NCBI GenBank assembly: GCA_036877525.1
Contig: JAZGTH010000011.1
Coordinates: forward strand, 5,529,001-5,593,000
Reading direction: 5' to 3'
Length of the DNA stretch: 64,000 nucleotides
Source: Chromobotia macracanthus
Lineage: Eukaryota > Chordata > Actinopteri > Cypriniformes > Botiidae
Of the stretch, positions 12,171 to 25,789 are shown one piece after another (position 1 is the first letter of the stretch; each line of letters begins with the position of its first letter). The notes under the pieces are model-generated. The model was not told the DNA's origin, searched no databases, and was given only the letters and a program-made list of their open reading frames with translations. Made by a program: the position numbers and the translations under genes.

Positions 12171-12290
12171 TCAGCCATTTACTCACCATCATTCAAGCTT
12201 GACAGTGAGCTATGTTTTTCCACGATAAAGTGGAATAAAAACTGCATGATTCAATAAAGACTTTCATTTTTGGGTGAGCTGTTTCTTTAA
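12171..12290. mobile_element. short inverted-repeat transposon fragment (TTCACCC type)
   Basis: Starts GTCAGCCATTTACTCACCATCATT and ends CTTTCATTTTTGGGTGAGCTG TTTCTTTAA. These are the two characteristic ends of the element described at 3577-3864, with most of the middle missing. Confidence 0.6.
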
Positions 12291-13596
12291 ATTACATCTC
12301 CTAATACTTCACCAGTCTGATTGGTTGGAATAAAAAGTGATCGTTTCTTGACAACGTTACGTAAACACTTTCTCTTCTACAGATGTTGTGTTCACAGATG
12401 CGAATCCAAACCACAGAGGGAGATGCAGAACCGGGGTCACGACCCCACGACAACATACATCTAACATCCGCCTGCCTGAGCCCGTCTACTCTTCTGTCAT
12501 CAGACCATAAATATTACAATGGCCTAAACATCACAATCTCACATACTCTCAAAACACAGAGCTGAACTGATAGATGAGGAGATGAGTGATAGATGTTAGA
12601 CGCCTTTGTTTTCTACCTCTCCTGACTCTGGATCAGAAACGCTGGGCAATTTTTCTTTCTGCCGAGGGAGTATTTTCACTTTTTCTTTCTCTTTTCCGTT
12701 GCACGTCTGCTAAGTGTGCACTCTCTCTCTCTTTCTGCTGCTCTCTACCTGCATGTGAAATGCGACTGCATACCCCTAACCTCGCTTTTTTCCTGCGGTG
12801 TCTCAGCCACCCTTAAGTGCTGTTGCCGATACCCATGAGTAAGCCCCATAAAAGCCGCACCATCGCAGCGGCCGTTATTGTTTCTTGCGGATGATTGATT
12901 GATGGATGAGGGCTGACACTTCAATGAAGCCATTTCCACTGGCATCTCTATCCGATGATGTGCAGCGTATATTTTCTATCTACGCCTCATTGCTCGCCTG
13001 TGTCATTCCTGGAAGTTCATTTACACCATGTTCCCTGAAGGACCTTTTTTGCCCATCTCCCTTTTTTAAACCTTTTTCTTCTGTTTTCACTCTCTCCTCC
13101 AGAGTCATAAAATAATGCTGTTTCTGTGGGGTTGAGGCAATCTGTGCACTGTGACAAAACAAAGCACAGAAAGGTTACTTACTGCAGGTATGCTGTATAA
13201 ATTACAGTACAGCACGTTTGTACTCTTAGATTTAACACATTTTTTTAAGGGTCATTTTTAGTGAGCACTGCACGTTTACATTCCCTTCATATATGTCCTA
13301 TTATATTAAATACTAAACTCACAGTTTTATCAAAATATAAACTCACATAATGTTTATCAGAAGTAAACAGGAAAATTTTTTACTACATTTGCCTAAGCAG
13401 CTGTTGTCAGTTTCCCATTCCCCCATTTTAAAAGAAACATTTTCTTTTTTTTTAATAAAATGTAAAAAAAAGCAATTTTAAGAAATACATTTTAAGAAAT
13501 GCATTATTTTTTCATGCAATTTCAAAGACTGGAGGGGTTCACACTTCAAGAGGGATGGAAAGTTGAACAGACTGAATGAAAGTATCCTGTCTGGAT

Positions 13597-13683
13597 GATT
13601 TTTGTGTTCTGTGGAAGAAAGACGTAAGGGTGAGTAAATTACTTTTGTCAGAAGTTTTGTATTTGGGTGATGTATCCCTTTAA
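13597..13683. mobile_element. short inverted-repeat transposon, right-half fragment (TTCACCC type)
   Basis: TTTTTGTGTTCTGTGGAAGAAAGACG is followed by AGGGTGAGTAAA, then TATTTGGGTGATGTATCCCTTTAA. This is the right half of the family seen in znf217 intron 1. Confidence 0.65.
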
Positions 13684-15464
13684 TAAAGTTACAGAGCAGA
13701 TCTGAAGCATTTATATCTCTTTGTAAAGTAATACTTTTTTTTAAACTAGCATATCAAGCATATTGATCTTGAATAGGTTTTGCACTTCAAATGGTACTGC
13801 ACAACAGCAAAGACCCAACAACTCTGTTAGCGTTTAAGATAATTAGCCTCCGCGTTGGTCAGCGAGCTACTAATAGCGCAGCTTTCTCTGTTTGAGCCGA
13901 ATGTTCCTGAGTATTTTTCAGATGGTGAGTCAAAGAAGAGAAGAAGATGGCTTTTGAGGACAATTCCTCATTTTTATCTCATATGGAGAGCAGATGGCAG
14001 GCCTGTATGCGTGCAGGACTCTTTCTGGGATGACAGCCATGAGATTCCCCCTCAGGTGCCATTGGAGCCCTCGTGTGCCTGAAGTGTGATGGTTGGGACA
14101 GGCATCTTCTTGGGAAAGAATGGCTTTCTGTTCTCACTTCCTAATGGTGCTTGCTAACGACCTAATATTTCAAATGTATGTGTGCACACACAGTGGCTCA
14201 AACAGACTCTTTACTCTGTAGTTTTATCAGTCCTATTTTTGTGTGTGAGAAAACAAGTCCTTTTGGATTGTGGGCTTACGTTTAACGTCTAAGCGCAGAG
14301 CAATCTGCTTTAAAGAATATTCTGGGTCATTTATAGCGTTTATTGCGGTCGGTTCATTACAGCAGAAAATCATTTTGAAGTGTGGACAATAGAAGCTTAG
14401 TGGGCAACTGTCCCAGTGGGTCCTATTCTGTCACACCAGTCTCATGTAATGGTGTAATGTTTATGTACTATGGTTATAATTTCAAAACTGCATGATGCTT
14501 GCCTATTATAAAGCACAATCCACAGTGTTAGCTGTTACCTTTGTTCCATTGTTAATGAACTACAAGTGCATTATTTTTAAATGAGAGAGAGACAAGTTAA
14601 ATGATTATCTGGAGAGCCTGCCTTAGATGCTGTTTATAGAAAATATCTTAAATAATTTTATTATTGGGAATACTGATTCTGATTCTGTGGTTAAACATCT
14701 TTTAACCACATGTAGTTTCAGTACACTTAGGCCTAGAGCTTACTTTTAGCCCTGTATGTATTGACTTTTCTAATGTGCACGTTTGTTTTGTGACATTTGC
14801 CCTTTGAGCATATTCAGTGTAGATACTAAATCAGAAAAGATTGTTAAACTTGGAGGCGTCCCACCAGGACCATTTCCTCTATGTGCCTTTCTGAGTCTTT
14901 GTGTCACAGGCCATTTGACTGCGACAGGCCGTATCCTTCAGAGAACATACAGTATGCTCAAAAATCTCATCAGAAAACCAGCGAGAAGGTGTTGGGAACT
15001 CCTTAAAAGCCTCCTGAATTTTTGATGAGCCGACCTTCTATCCTTTATTCTGACATGAAGCGTCTCATAAGGAGAGGTGAGTATTCGTCCCCTCTGTGTT
15101 TATACATTACGCACAGGGCTCCCAAATGAGAGGGAGGCAGGAAAGGTGATTGGACTCTGGCGAGTATTTCCCCTGCGTCTTTGTTCAGTGTGTCATTCTT
15201 TATCAGTAATCACCTTAGAGGGTCACGTAACACTCGTTTGTGAAAGGCCGGCCTCCCTTGCACTGAGAGGCAGTGGACAGTAAGGCCATCCATAACCCCA
15301 CAATGCATTACCGGCGGTAATGTGTGCTGAATTCACCCCTTTCAGGGACTAGCATTTAAAAGTGCTAGACCTGGGGAACAACACCTCATGGGATCCATCA
15401 AAACTCTGTCACGCTGTGAAAAATGAAAGATGCTAGGCTATGCTAATATAAATTGTGTGTGCTT

Positions 15465-15622
15465 ACCCTGCTGAAAAGATCAGCTTAGACCAGCATTAAT
15501 TTCTATGTAAGATCAAGCTTGCTAATGCTGGTTAGCCCTAATTAGGTACTGGTCCCTCGTGGATGAACATAGCCCTACTACTGCTCAACTACAAACCTTA
15601 ACTGGTGAAGCAGGTCAGCATT
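15465..15622. mobile_element. GCTGGT/ACCAGC-type short repeat fragment
   Basis: ACCCTGCTGAAAAGATCAGC, TTAGACCAGCATT and GCTAATGCTGGTTAGCCC resemble the common fish element made of ACCAGC/GCTGGT inverted motifs. It is diverged and directly abuts the next AACGTT-rich element. Boundaries are approximate. Confidence 0.5.
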
Positions 15623-15623
15623 G

Positions 15624-15915
15624 ACCCAGCTAATATTTTTAGGTTGTCGGAACGTTTTCCTAATTTTTTCATTAAGGAACAAAAACGTTATATTTGTATA
15701 TTTGTATAAACGTTATATTATACAGAAATATTTTTTATTTCTGTAGCATTTTAAAACATTACACTAACAGCTTAAGAATGATGTTCTAATATATATCATA
15801 TAGACTGTAAAAAACGCTCTACTAACGTAAGTGCAATAACGTTTTTTTGATAACTTTGAGAGAACTTTTACAGAATGTTAGCCAATGTTCTGAGAACGTT
15901 CCCTATTTGCTGGGT
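15624..15915. mobile_element. AACGTT-rich inverted-repeat element, copy 2
   Basis: Starts ACCCAGCTAATATTTTTAGG and ends GTTCCCTATTTGCTGGGT, so the two ends are inverted repeats. It includes GATAACTTTGAGAGAACTTTT and AATGTTCTGAGAACGTTCCC. Orientation is opposite to copy 1. Non-coding. Confidence 0.75.
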
Positions 15916-17350
15916 AGTGATACTAAGGTATACAAATTATTTAACAGACTGCACAAATTGGCTTGTGTTAAATTAAAATGTAGGGTCTATGCTAACTAAG
16001 AGGTATGCTGGTTTGTTCACCAAAGGATTATTCTTCGTAAATCTATGTTTAGCAGTTTTTGGAGTTGGGGTTTACTAATGGCATCCACTGAGTCCAAGTG
16101 CCCCATGTCTCAATCTTATCAGAGATTCAGCCACACCCATCCTGCAAGGCAATGCACTCCATCCACTAATGCATGCTGACACTGAAAACTACATCCACTG
16201 AAATGAGGAGCTGCAAATTGGGTTATTCATCTTCACCTGGCGGTAATCTAGTTGATAAGCACTATGTACGTAGATCTCGCGGGGGAGAGGGAATGTGATT
16301 ACTGAGAGCAGAGACCATGATGTCTGAGTCGCAGTAAAAGGGCCTCTGGTGCTCACAGGGATGGGCCCCTAACAAACACATTTGAATAAGACAAAGAAAA
16401 CAAGTTGTTTTCATTTTTCGCATATGTGGAACCTTGTAGCTCTGGTCACACTTTGCACAAGAAGATGGAAACAGAGAAATACAGTTAATAAACTTGTTTT
16501 ACTGTGTAATAAGAGAAGGGTGATGCGGGGGGTACTATGTAGCACTTGAGTGAGATATCTTCTATTTCTGCTTCAGAGAAACTTGGTCTCCTATTTTTTT
16601 TCCTCTTTTCATACCTCGATTGTTTTTCCCCGAGAATAGTGCGCATTCACCTGAGAAATCAGGCCAGCGTGGAGAGGAGTCTGACTGTTGTAAATAAAGA
16701 ACAAACGCTAAAGATATTCAGCTGTCCGTCAGCAGCAGGATACAACATTATCTCACGGCAGAGTGACTGGAAGTTCGAGCTGATGTCCGAGAGAATGGTG
16801 CGTCTCCATTTTAGTTTAATTTTTTAACTCGGTCATAAGAAAACGTATGTAGAAATAACTTTAGCCCAGTCATGTGTAGAGATGTTGCTGGTAATGTCTT
16901 TAAGTAATTTATCATAAGAAACTTTTAAATTCACCTTTAAAAATTGTGTTCTAGATATTAAATGTGATTGGCTGAGCCATGTTCAAAGCCATTGTAACTG
17001 CAGATGTACAAATTTTTAATAACATGAAAGGCTTGGCAGCAGCTTACATTTAGGCTAATGAGCTATTACTTGGGGCAATAATTGTGATGATATATTGTGA
17101 TGATATCACTAATACAATTATTTAATAATATGTTTTTATTGCAGTTTTCCAAAACTTGGAGGCTATGCATTACAACGATCTTTTACTATTATTAAGGAGG
17201 TTTAGGCACAGCAAAACATGTTCGCATACAGAAATACAATATATGACAAATATGTTCCTGTATGGAGAGTGACATTGCCACCATATATGTTACATACATA
17301 TCATATATTAGTGATTTGTGATATATATATGTGACATATGTAACTAATAT

Positions 17351-17373
17351 ATGTGTGTGTGTGTGTGTGTGTA
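17351..17373. repeat. GT microsatellite
   Basis: Uninterrupted TG/GT repeats of about 11 units, next to a wider AT-rich block with palindromic ATATATGTGACATATGTAAC-type sequence. Confidence 0.9.
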
Positions 17374-17689
17374 TTGGATTTATGTACACATTACATTTGC
17401 GTATGGGTTAACTGTGTAATATTACTTTAATGCATGCCATAGCATATTGCTTTATTTATTATTGCTTTATTAGCAAACCAAAACCAAAAAAACAATAAAA
17501 TAAAACAAAATCAATCAAAATGTGATCTGACCGTCTTGCCTTAGAAATATTTAGATTATGTTAAATCATTTTGAGATGTCAGTACCTTGAATTATAGGAC
17601 CAATGTAAACATGGAGCATTCAAGTGAGTGCAGGTTTCAAAAACAGCAGGGGCCCTTTGTTGCTTCCTCGGAGAGGTGAATTATTTTCG

Positions 17690-17960
17690 TTCCTTCAGGA
17701 GTCCATCTGACCAAGACGTAGCATCATCTCATGACTTATGCATGTCATAGATCCCTTACTCTCCCTCCTAATAGCCAAATAGCTTGAGCGGCTGCGAGAT
17801 GTTGTTGTATTTGCCGACGTGATGCATGGATCCCCGGTGGCCGCGTAAAAACCAGTCAGGCCAGGTGCAACACTAATATCCCAGCCGTATCCAAACATTT
17901 CCTTTCAAAGTAACCAGCACACGGGGGCTCATAAATTAGAGCCAAGATGTCGGGCTTCCA
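17690..17960. promoter_or_regulatory. candidate conserved non-coding element
   Basis: A stretch of complex, GC-balanced sequence with no repeat signature and no long reading frame, standing out from AT-rich flanks. It contains CATGACTTATGCATGTCATAG, an imperfect palindrome, and GATGCATGGATCC. Inferred from composition only; cross-species alignment would be decisive. Confidence 0.25.
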
Positions 17961-20491
17961 ATAAGACCCTACCCTGAGCAATAAACTTTGACATTGGTGT
18001 GTGAAAAACACTGGCTCTTTTTCATTGTCAAGTGTTACAAATTGATGAAATGAGTTCATCGATGTTCCTTGGTCATTATCCCTCTAGTGGCACTTTGTTT
18101 TACAGACAGGAGAGAAAGGGCCAGAGCAGATTAGGGGCCCCCGACACAGTTTATCAAACCAAATCTAATATCATCCATAAGAAGAGAATCTGGAAATCAA
18201 TACTTCATTACTAAATTGTTACTGGGGATGAAGACTGATCGTGAGGGTTCAGAGATGTGTCTCGGCGGCCGGGGCACGGGAAGTTCAATGTCACAGACGA
18301 AGTGATAAGTAAAGGCTTTGATGAGAAGAAACATTTCTGTAATGGGACACTGGTGTTGGTAGGAACAGATAATAGAAACTGAGTTTGTCTTTGATTGGGC
18401 CTTTGGTTTATAGCTGGAATGAGAGGAAGGTGGGGGGATCTCTCTCTCTTCACTTCTCCAATATCTGCGGGGCTTCTGGGTACGTGGTGCTTTATGGTTG
18501 ACTTACTATGTCATCTACAAGCAAACTCTCATTATGAAGAGATCGATTTACACAATAATCAAGTCTTTATTGTCTGTAATATAGATCTGTAATATTGTTT
18601 ATTTGCACGTAATGTTCTGTTCGCAGGGCTTTGTGTTGAAGGTAGGAGAATGTTAGCGGTTGTTGTTTCGCAAAGCCAAAGCCAGACTTTTCAGTATCGG
18701 TGGTCTGGTCTGGTCCACTTTGCAGCTTATTCTGACTAAGAACTGATCTCTTAGACAGGAATGAGTTTTAACTTTATAAGCCACTTAGCTTAGTTAAAAC
18801 ATACATATGTATAATAAATATTTTATATTTAATACATATGTATTTTGTTTAATGTTTCAGGAAGGCCTTTCTAAATGGGCACTACATTCAAGCTTGTGCG
18901 GGTGTGGACTTCACAGTGGACTCTTAACCAACAGCGACTCTTACCGAGCAGGACCACGAGGGCGATCAGTGCCATTTGGACCAATTCCTGCTTGGAATTG
19001 TACTGCCTGGAAAGTATTGAGCAGATTCACTCTATACAGAACATGACTTTGTACCTTGTAATACAATTTCAGACAGCAGACATTAAGTTTGTGTGTAATA
19101 ATAAATAATAGTGTATGAATTAAAGAGCAGAATAAGAGCAAATAATTTAGATAAACAATGTTACACTGCTTTGCTGTTGTAATTGGAACGCCACTGTCTA
19201 AACATTACAACTGAAGCTGTGCACATTCTCTCACATTAAGACATTCCTTGTGTACTTCACAGGGTTCTGCAGAGTCCCTTCTCACAAGGGTGACAAAGAC
19301 AAACATTTTTTACAGCCGACTTTGACATCGGCGGAGGGAGAAGACTTAGTCCAGTATCAGAGGCCCACGGCTAATGATTTTTGAGCAGCCCCCGACTGAG
19401 TCTTAAATGTCTGCAATATCCATAAACAACTCTATACTGTCCAATTAGGCAGACAGAGATGTACTGAGCTGTCAGACAGATTTGCATGGCTAAGCACCTG
19501 AGATCCTGCAGATGATAGGGGGAGGGTTCGTCAGGCCAGAGAGAGAAAGACGAGCACAACGGATGACTTTCATTACTGCGTTTTGCCTTTTTCCACACAC
19601 CCAATTACTGCCAGGATTAATTGATTATCTTACCTTTCCTTTCAAAGCCCAAAGCAGAGGTTGCTAGTTCTTTGGCGCACCACGCACGCTTATTTTCTGC
19701 TTGCTTTTTTTGCATGTGCATTGTTCATGTATAAAACCCATCAGCTTGTTTCTCCTGTGGGGATTTAATGCGTTTGTGCAATTTAAAGTAAAAAAACCCC
19801 AATCTGTTGCCTTGAAAAGGCGGCCATTTGCAGTGGGCAATACCGGGCGTAATTGGGATTTATGCTCTCATGTGCTACTGTCTCAGCCCTCTGCAACAGG
19901 GCTGTCGGCGGACAGAGATCTCGAGAGAACATGACACTTCCCTGAGTACGTCTGATGGGAGTGAATCATGCTTTTTAGATTCATTATGGCACTTTATTTT
20001 TCCACTGGGTCTTTTCTCTCCTGTCCGTCCTGCCCTGCTAGTGAGATGTGAGAGGATGTATTAAAGGACAGGCAGTGTACATATTTTACGATATGCATGG
20101 GGTTCTGCACCGCGGATCGGCTAAAATGTTCTGCTTTCTGTCGGTGTAAGTTTTGTTGTACATGCTGGCCGGATAGGAAAGGATATAAAATGACAAGTGT
20201 CTTGGTATGAAAGAACATTGTTAGTCACATTGGGCTGTACATAATTTCAGGATTAGAGCTGATTATATAGAAAGGATGACAGAGAGAATGCTGGTTACTG
20301 TGGATTTATTAAAGTCATTTTAAACATAAGGATAATTTATTGTTAAGGTCCTATAGAGAGCTACGGAGATGGGTAGGTTAGGTTTCGGTAGCCTACATTT
20401 AAAACATTCAGCTGAATTTAAATACAAGGGATTACTGATTCTCCAACCAGGTCCATGAAAAGTCAGTGATTACCTCTAAATTCCTCTAAAG

Positions 20492-20765
20492 CAGTGTTTC
20501 TCAATCAGGGGTTCAGGGCCCACTAGGGAGCCTTAAGAAATTATTTAAAACAAGACAGATAAAGCAAATTAAAAGGCTAAAACAACTATAAACCTAGATG
20601 GTTCTTGGCATTTGGTTATTTCATGATGGCTATTCAGCATTCTGTTTATGACATACTCTAGAATAATTTATTGGGTATAAACCGTGAGAGGAGGGCGGGC
20701 CTTCAGATATTGTTATGGACAACAGGGGGGTCTTGAATTCATAAAGGTACCACTGAGAACCACTG
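20492..20765. mobile_element. hAT-like non-autonomous transposon
   Basis: The left end CAGTGTTTCTCAATCAGGGG and right end ACCACTGAGAACCACTG are the CAGTGNTTCTCAACC-type terminal inverted repeats of hAT-family elements. It spans 274 bp and is non-coding. A clear 8-bp target duplication was not found. Confidence 0.8.
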
Positions 20766-20904
20766 CTATTCATATTATTGGATAACATATCTATTTTTAT
20801 ATTTTAGAACTAAAAACATGTTATAATAACATGCTACTTTTCTCACCAGAAATGTTTTTTCTGGCAAGAGAGGTTTCTTTCTGCATGTGTGATGGCGTTT
20901 TATT

Positions 20905-21310
20905 TGAAGCACGTTATTTTGATCTCAGACATTGGCACTGTTGACACCTCAGTATTTGACTGTCCCTCAAGTCGCTCCATCTCCCCGGCATCGCACTTCC
21001 AATGGAACTAATTAATAAAAAGTGTTTAAATCGCATTTCCCCCCTCCTGTAGTAATTAACAGCAACATCTGTTAAAGTTTCACTCAGCCTAGAAATAACA
21101 GCCCCTATGCACACATAACAAAATATGTCGAGGAGCCATTTTAAACATTTCGAAACAAACATGTGACTTCGGTGGACAAGCTTGTTAGAATATGAAGGTT
21201 GTATCGATGTGTTAAGCCAATTGATTCCATCATGTTTTATTTTCTTGTCCATATGCTCATTGGCAAGCAATCTTGGGTGGATTACAGCGTCTGATGCAAC
21301 AAAATCGATT
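20905..21310. promoter_or_regulatory. candidate conserved non-coding element
   Basis: Complex non-repetitive sequence with several homeobox-type cores (GAACTAATTAATAAAAAG, GTAGTAATTAACAGC, CCAATTGATTCC) packed into about 400 bp. It lacks stop-free coding structure. A regulatory role is inferred from composition and from its position near a developmental gene. Confidence 0.3.
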
Positions 21311-23059
21311 TTGAAAGCTTTTGATTATGTCTGTATTTTGAACAAGACAGATGGAAGGATCAATGCAGAGGTCAAAAAAGGTCAGAGGAGAGAGCCCCCA
21401 AGTACAGGACTCCCAGCAATACTGGCAGGACGTGTGTTGATTTTGTGGAGGTGCTTTATGTATTTTCGTATGAAGTCAACTTGGATCCAGTGGTGAAAAC
21501 TGCAGTCTGTTTCAAAATGTCACTGTTCATTATTTGTTTCTGTCAAGGGAGTTTCAAATATTGCAGTTGTTAATAATTGGCTAAGGTTCTTGTTTTAGAG
21601 TAATATTTCATTTTTTCTCTACTAAATGTTTTTAATGCACTGCATCTGTGTCGATAACCACAGATAATATTTTTGACAGGTCCCTCAGTGTATATAAACG
21701 AACAGAAAACACATTTACAGTAAACATGTTTAAACCTTCATAATTATAACCTTGAATACGCTGTAATAGATGGTCTAAATCAGGTCTAAGTATGTCTAGA
21801 CTTTGTACGATATCACCTGCTGAGGTCCTGTTTCAAATTCTGTCATCTTTTACTTATGTTGTGCCAAACCTGTGTTGCGCTAGTTAAATTTTGGTCTGTT
21901 CCCTGTGCAGAGCTAGTGTATGAATTTAGGAGATGTGGAATAGACAGAAAACTTGGAAGGCTCTATTCCTGTGGTACTACCCAGTAGCCAAGTTAATGTT
22001 GCAATCCGTAACATTTTTATGATTAAAAATGAATAAAGCAAGTATATAATAGATCAGTGTTCAAGGTGAGGGGACCATGTACTTGCTTAGAAAAATCAGT
22101 TTCTAATCTGAGGTTCTAATAATGATTTATAACTGTCAGGTCCAATTTCACAGGTAATGTCAGTTTGGCTTCATTTGACTTTAAACATGCGTTAAAAACA
22201 GTACATAAGGTACCTGCAATTTTTTGTTTAAAACAGAAATGGCAAAAGAGACGCAAGGACTGCAACAACTTTTGGTTGGCAAAAACGGTTAAAAATCCAT
22301 CAAACCTTGGTACACCTCGGTTTAAATACTATGTTTGTTGTATGGTATCAATTGCATTAATGAAAAACTATCCTATACTTCTAATTTCTTGTCCTGGTTA
22401 TCTGGTTAGCAAGACCTTTGGTCAATTTTGGTTGGTGTGTACCCAGGTTAAGGGCATGTGATGTAACAATTAGTAAAACATGGCTTGTGCACAAAAATAG
22501 GTTATTTTGGAGCAAAAGGGAGATTTTGAAATGGAACACAGCCATTACAAAGTTGCTCAGAGCTCATAATTCTGTACTGAGTACTGATGGCGAATAGTAA
22601 ATCAGTTGCTGAGATCAGACAGGGGGTGTCCCATGAATCAGGTTACACTAGCTGCCTATAATCACTTTTGTGTGACAAAAAACTAATTGAACTCAAGCTG
22701 TTTTGTGTACACGAGTATGACAAGAGCTAATGGGATAATTTGAAATACAAACGGGTCCTCACTTTTTCATCATTAATTACTACTAATTATATGAGCTCAC
22801 GCACACTCGTTGAGGCACCTATTACGCAGTTTAGTTCTTGAACGGTGTGTATCACAATCAGAATGTCAGGGCTGTGTCTTAATTGTCACTATGTTTTCAA
22901 AGTCATATCTGAACCTTCTCGGTATATAACCTTATTCGGCACACTCACAGCCTAGATGAGACCATATGATTTAGTGTGAAAAAATATCTTTAAAAGGATA
23001 CATAGACGACGACGCATCTATCGCTGCCCCTTTAAGAAAACACATCTGAGATTTTTTAG

Positions 23060-23316
23060 CTGTATCCCAAAACGTTAATGCTTCCATTAAGTACAAAAAC
23101 ATTTAAAATGTTATTTTAATGTTCTAGGAACATTCATTATTAATGTTATTGCTTGGTTATAAGAACGTTGTTCAAATCTGTATCATTTTCCACTAACTAC
23201 CCAAGGAAAAAAAATTTGATTTATGATATAAAACGTTAAAAAAAATCTTTGAACTTTGAGAGAACATGTAGGGAATGCTAGCTAATATTCTGAGAACATT
23301 CCATGTTAGCCAGGAT
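23060..23316. mobile_element. AACGTT-rich inverted-repeat element, copy 3
   Basis: Contains ATCCCAAAACGTTAATGC, GTTCTAGGAACATTC, AACTTTGAGAGAACATG and ATTCTGAGAACATTCCATG, then TTAGCCAGGAT. This is the same order as copy 2, so it has the same orientation, but it is diverged. Confidence 0.7.
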
Positions 23317-25474
23317 ACCCATCATAATAAACGGGCTACATCACCTCACCTCGTTTCTGCATTTTTAATTGTTGTTTTTACCCTAAGCTCATCCTCAGGG
23401 AAGCAGCCCAGTCACTCCGAAAGGTTAGCGCTCCCTGATGCAAGCACATTGCTGGATTTCACATAATGTCATGTCTTTGTTAGCATTTTCACTGTTAATA
23501 ATGTAGTCACCTGACATCAGCCTGCCACACTAGGAGCATGATAATGCAGCAGGAAAATGTGATCTCTCCAAAAACAATTACTGTTGAATAGTTTGGAGTT
23601 TTTTTTCAAACAGTTGTTTTTCAGCCTCTGTTGCCAGATTCACCGGTAATCAAGGGTTAATTTCACACTTCACTGAATGGCCTGTTTTAATCCCTATTCA
23701 GAGTAATTAAATCTGTCTAATAAAGTGAGCACTTTTTTGTGTGTTCTCACTTTTGCCTTTTTTAATTGTTTTACACCCTTCACATCTCATCTCACGAGGC
23801 ACACGTCATCTTGCCTCCATGACAGCCTGAATCTATCCCTAAAATTAAAACATTCCTGACCTCTCCGAGTTGACAAGAGATGGAAAGAGGGAGAGAGTCA
23901 GAAAGAGAGGAAGATGAGAGGTTGAAAGAGATTCCTCACAAAGCTCGTCAGGAGTGCAAAGAATAGCTGACAGTCGTTTTTTCCCGTTTCTATTTCTCTC
24001 TCTCGCACACTTCCATTTCAGACGAGTGGAATGTGAAGATTTGACCCTGTCAATCAGGACCAGTGACAAGTTTAATCACGGAGCGCCCTCCACAAAATCA
24101 TGGCTAAATAGGAATGCAAATAATAGAGCACCAGGGCCTCTTATAAATGCTAATCAAGAGGACTAATCAGCTGACAGGACCACAGATCCTGCTCGTTCAA
24201 GGAGTCACTCAAACTTACTTTCTCTCTTTCACTGTCGTTCTCTTTCTTTTTCCTTTCGCTCCCATTACGGGCCATAAATCTGTACGCCTGCATGAAAAGA
24301 GATCCAGAAGGTTCTCTTGAAAAAGCTGAGCGCTGTCACGCTACTGGTGTTGGTGAGTAACGAAGTGAAAGCCGCTATCATCAAATAACAAAATAATGAC
24401 TGTCGCATAGGTTTCCCGAACAGTGCGCTGTCCAACGTCCTTATAGAGTGGTCGTCTCTGCACATGAAGTTGATTGGAGGATGTTTTGAACACTGAAAAA
24501 TTGCTTTGTTTATCTTTATCTACTTTTTGCATTTTTGTGGCAGTAGCTCCGCTGTTTTCAAACCAGTGTAGCTTTTCTAGTAATGAGCTACTTATTTCAA
24601 CCAGTAGTGTAACATGACAAAACCCTACTGACATAAATAACATTTAGGGCTTAGCACACTAGAACACTAGAAGTGTTAATAAATCAAGTGTTTTTGTTGT
24701 TGTATTTAGTGTGTATTTATATTCAGCAACTTAATTTGTTTTGTTACATTACAAAAAATACTTTTACTATAATAGAAATCTACTACTATTACGTGATAAA
24801 AGATTTTAGCTGCCAACACCCTTTATCCTAGTTGTGACTGTTGGTTATCTCTCTGTGGTCGGCCCACTTTTGCTCTGTTTGCACAGATGTAATGTGTCAA
24901 TTATGCCCACCTTTGATCTTGAAGCGTATTTATTTTCCCCCCTTTCTGCCTTCTGTAGCAAAAATATGTTTTTGAGCTTCATAAAAGCCTCTGATAGAGT
25001 TCCTCTCTCTCTGTCTCTCAGCGAGATGAAGTGGCCGTCTGTTTCAGAACCATGTAAATGAGGCCTTGCCAATCCACAGCTCTGTGATCCCGCTCAGAAG
25101 TGAGAAGCTCAGTGGAGACTTTGAAATGTTGATTTAAGTCTGGATTGAGGATGGTGAGTCCCCCTCTGCACCTTTAAAAATACAGTTGATCTAAGTTTTA
25201 TGTGCGCTTCAAAGTTGTGAAGGTTGCCTTTCTTTCCCCAATTGTCTGGGATGTCAAAGCTAAATGTGAAGATCCGCTCTGCCACGCCTGCATCAAGAGT
25301 ACAGCAGGACTGTTTGAAGTCCACTGAATCACTGACGATAAGACTGAAGTCAAGACAGTAACTCTTTTGGAGACTGTGCTTGCTTTTGTACTTTGTGTTC
25401 TTTGGTACAGTGCTTCTGGTACCTCCTGTGTATCTTCAGCATGTGCTTTACATTATCAGCTTTAATCTGGGCTG
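23317..25474. other. intergenic, no gene seen
   Basis: No gene is supported. Composition alternates between AT-rich DNA and more complex blocks, for example 23940-24330, which has unique GC-balanced sequence. The pyrimidine-rich runs near 24200-24260 and 25000-25020 are low complexity. Short frames on both strands overlap and show no domain. Confidence 0.55.
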
Positions 25475-25789
25475 GAATAAAATGTTTAAGTTGTAAAAAC
25501 GTTACCCTAACATTTCCACTATGTAACAAAAACGTTTCTAGGAACATTCAAAACATCCAGTTTTTTAGATGTTGTAGTAAAGGTATTGCTTGCTTACAAT
25601 AATGTCTTTCAAATATTTTTAATTCTGTAATATTTTTAAAGGTCCCACTAACAATGGTTTTGATATATGGTATATAACATTAAAAAATCGCTTTACTAAC
25701 ATTACTGTAAGAACATTTTTGATAGCTTTGAGAGAACGGTACTAGAGAATGGTAGCTAACGTTCTGAGAATGTTCGCAGTGAGCTGGGC
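25475..25789. mobile_element. AACGTT-rich inverted-repeat element, copy 4
   Basis: Includes TTGTAAAAACGTTACCCTAAC, CGTTTCTAGGAACATTC, GATAGCTTTGAGAGAACGG, TAACGTTCTGAGAATGTTC and terminal GAGCTGGGC. Same orientation as copy 2. One of the better preserved copies. Confidence 0.75.

Larger units (their letters stand above)
10001..15464. other. intergenic, no gene seen
   Basis: There is no convincing gene. The 145-codon frame at 10163-10600 and the others are low-complexity or lack family features. Identified contents are a TA/GATA microsatellite at 11442-11500 and fragments of the short TTCACCC-type transposon at 12171-12290 and 13597-13683. The rest is unique AT-rich sequence with modest GC-balanced islands, for example about 12.4-13.1 and 14.0-14.1 kb. 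Confidence 0.6.
15916..23059. other. intergenic, no gene seen
   Basis: No coding gene is supported. The contents that could be resolved are a GT microsatellite at 17351-17373, a hAT-like short transposon at 20492-20765, and two stretches of complex sequence (about 17690-17960 and 20905-21310) that look like candidate regulatory islands. The 98-codon frame at 22165-22461 has no recognisable domain and AT-rich composition; it is treated as chance. Confidence 0.55.

Noticed and set aside
12371..12565. Strong splice acceptor followed by a 60-codon frame starting with ATG
   Set aside because: No donor or family similarity could be identified, and the ATG right after the AG is easily coincidental.
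22165..22461. 98-codon open frame on the plus strand
   Set aside because: Not recognisable as any family, AT-rich, and stops are frequent in the flanks.
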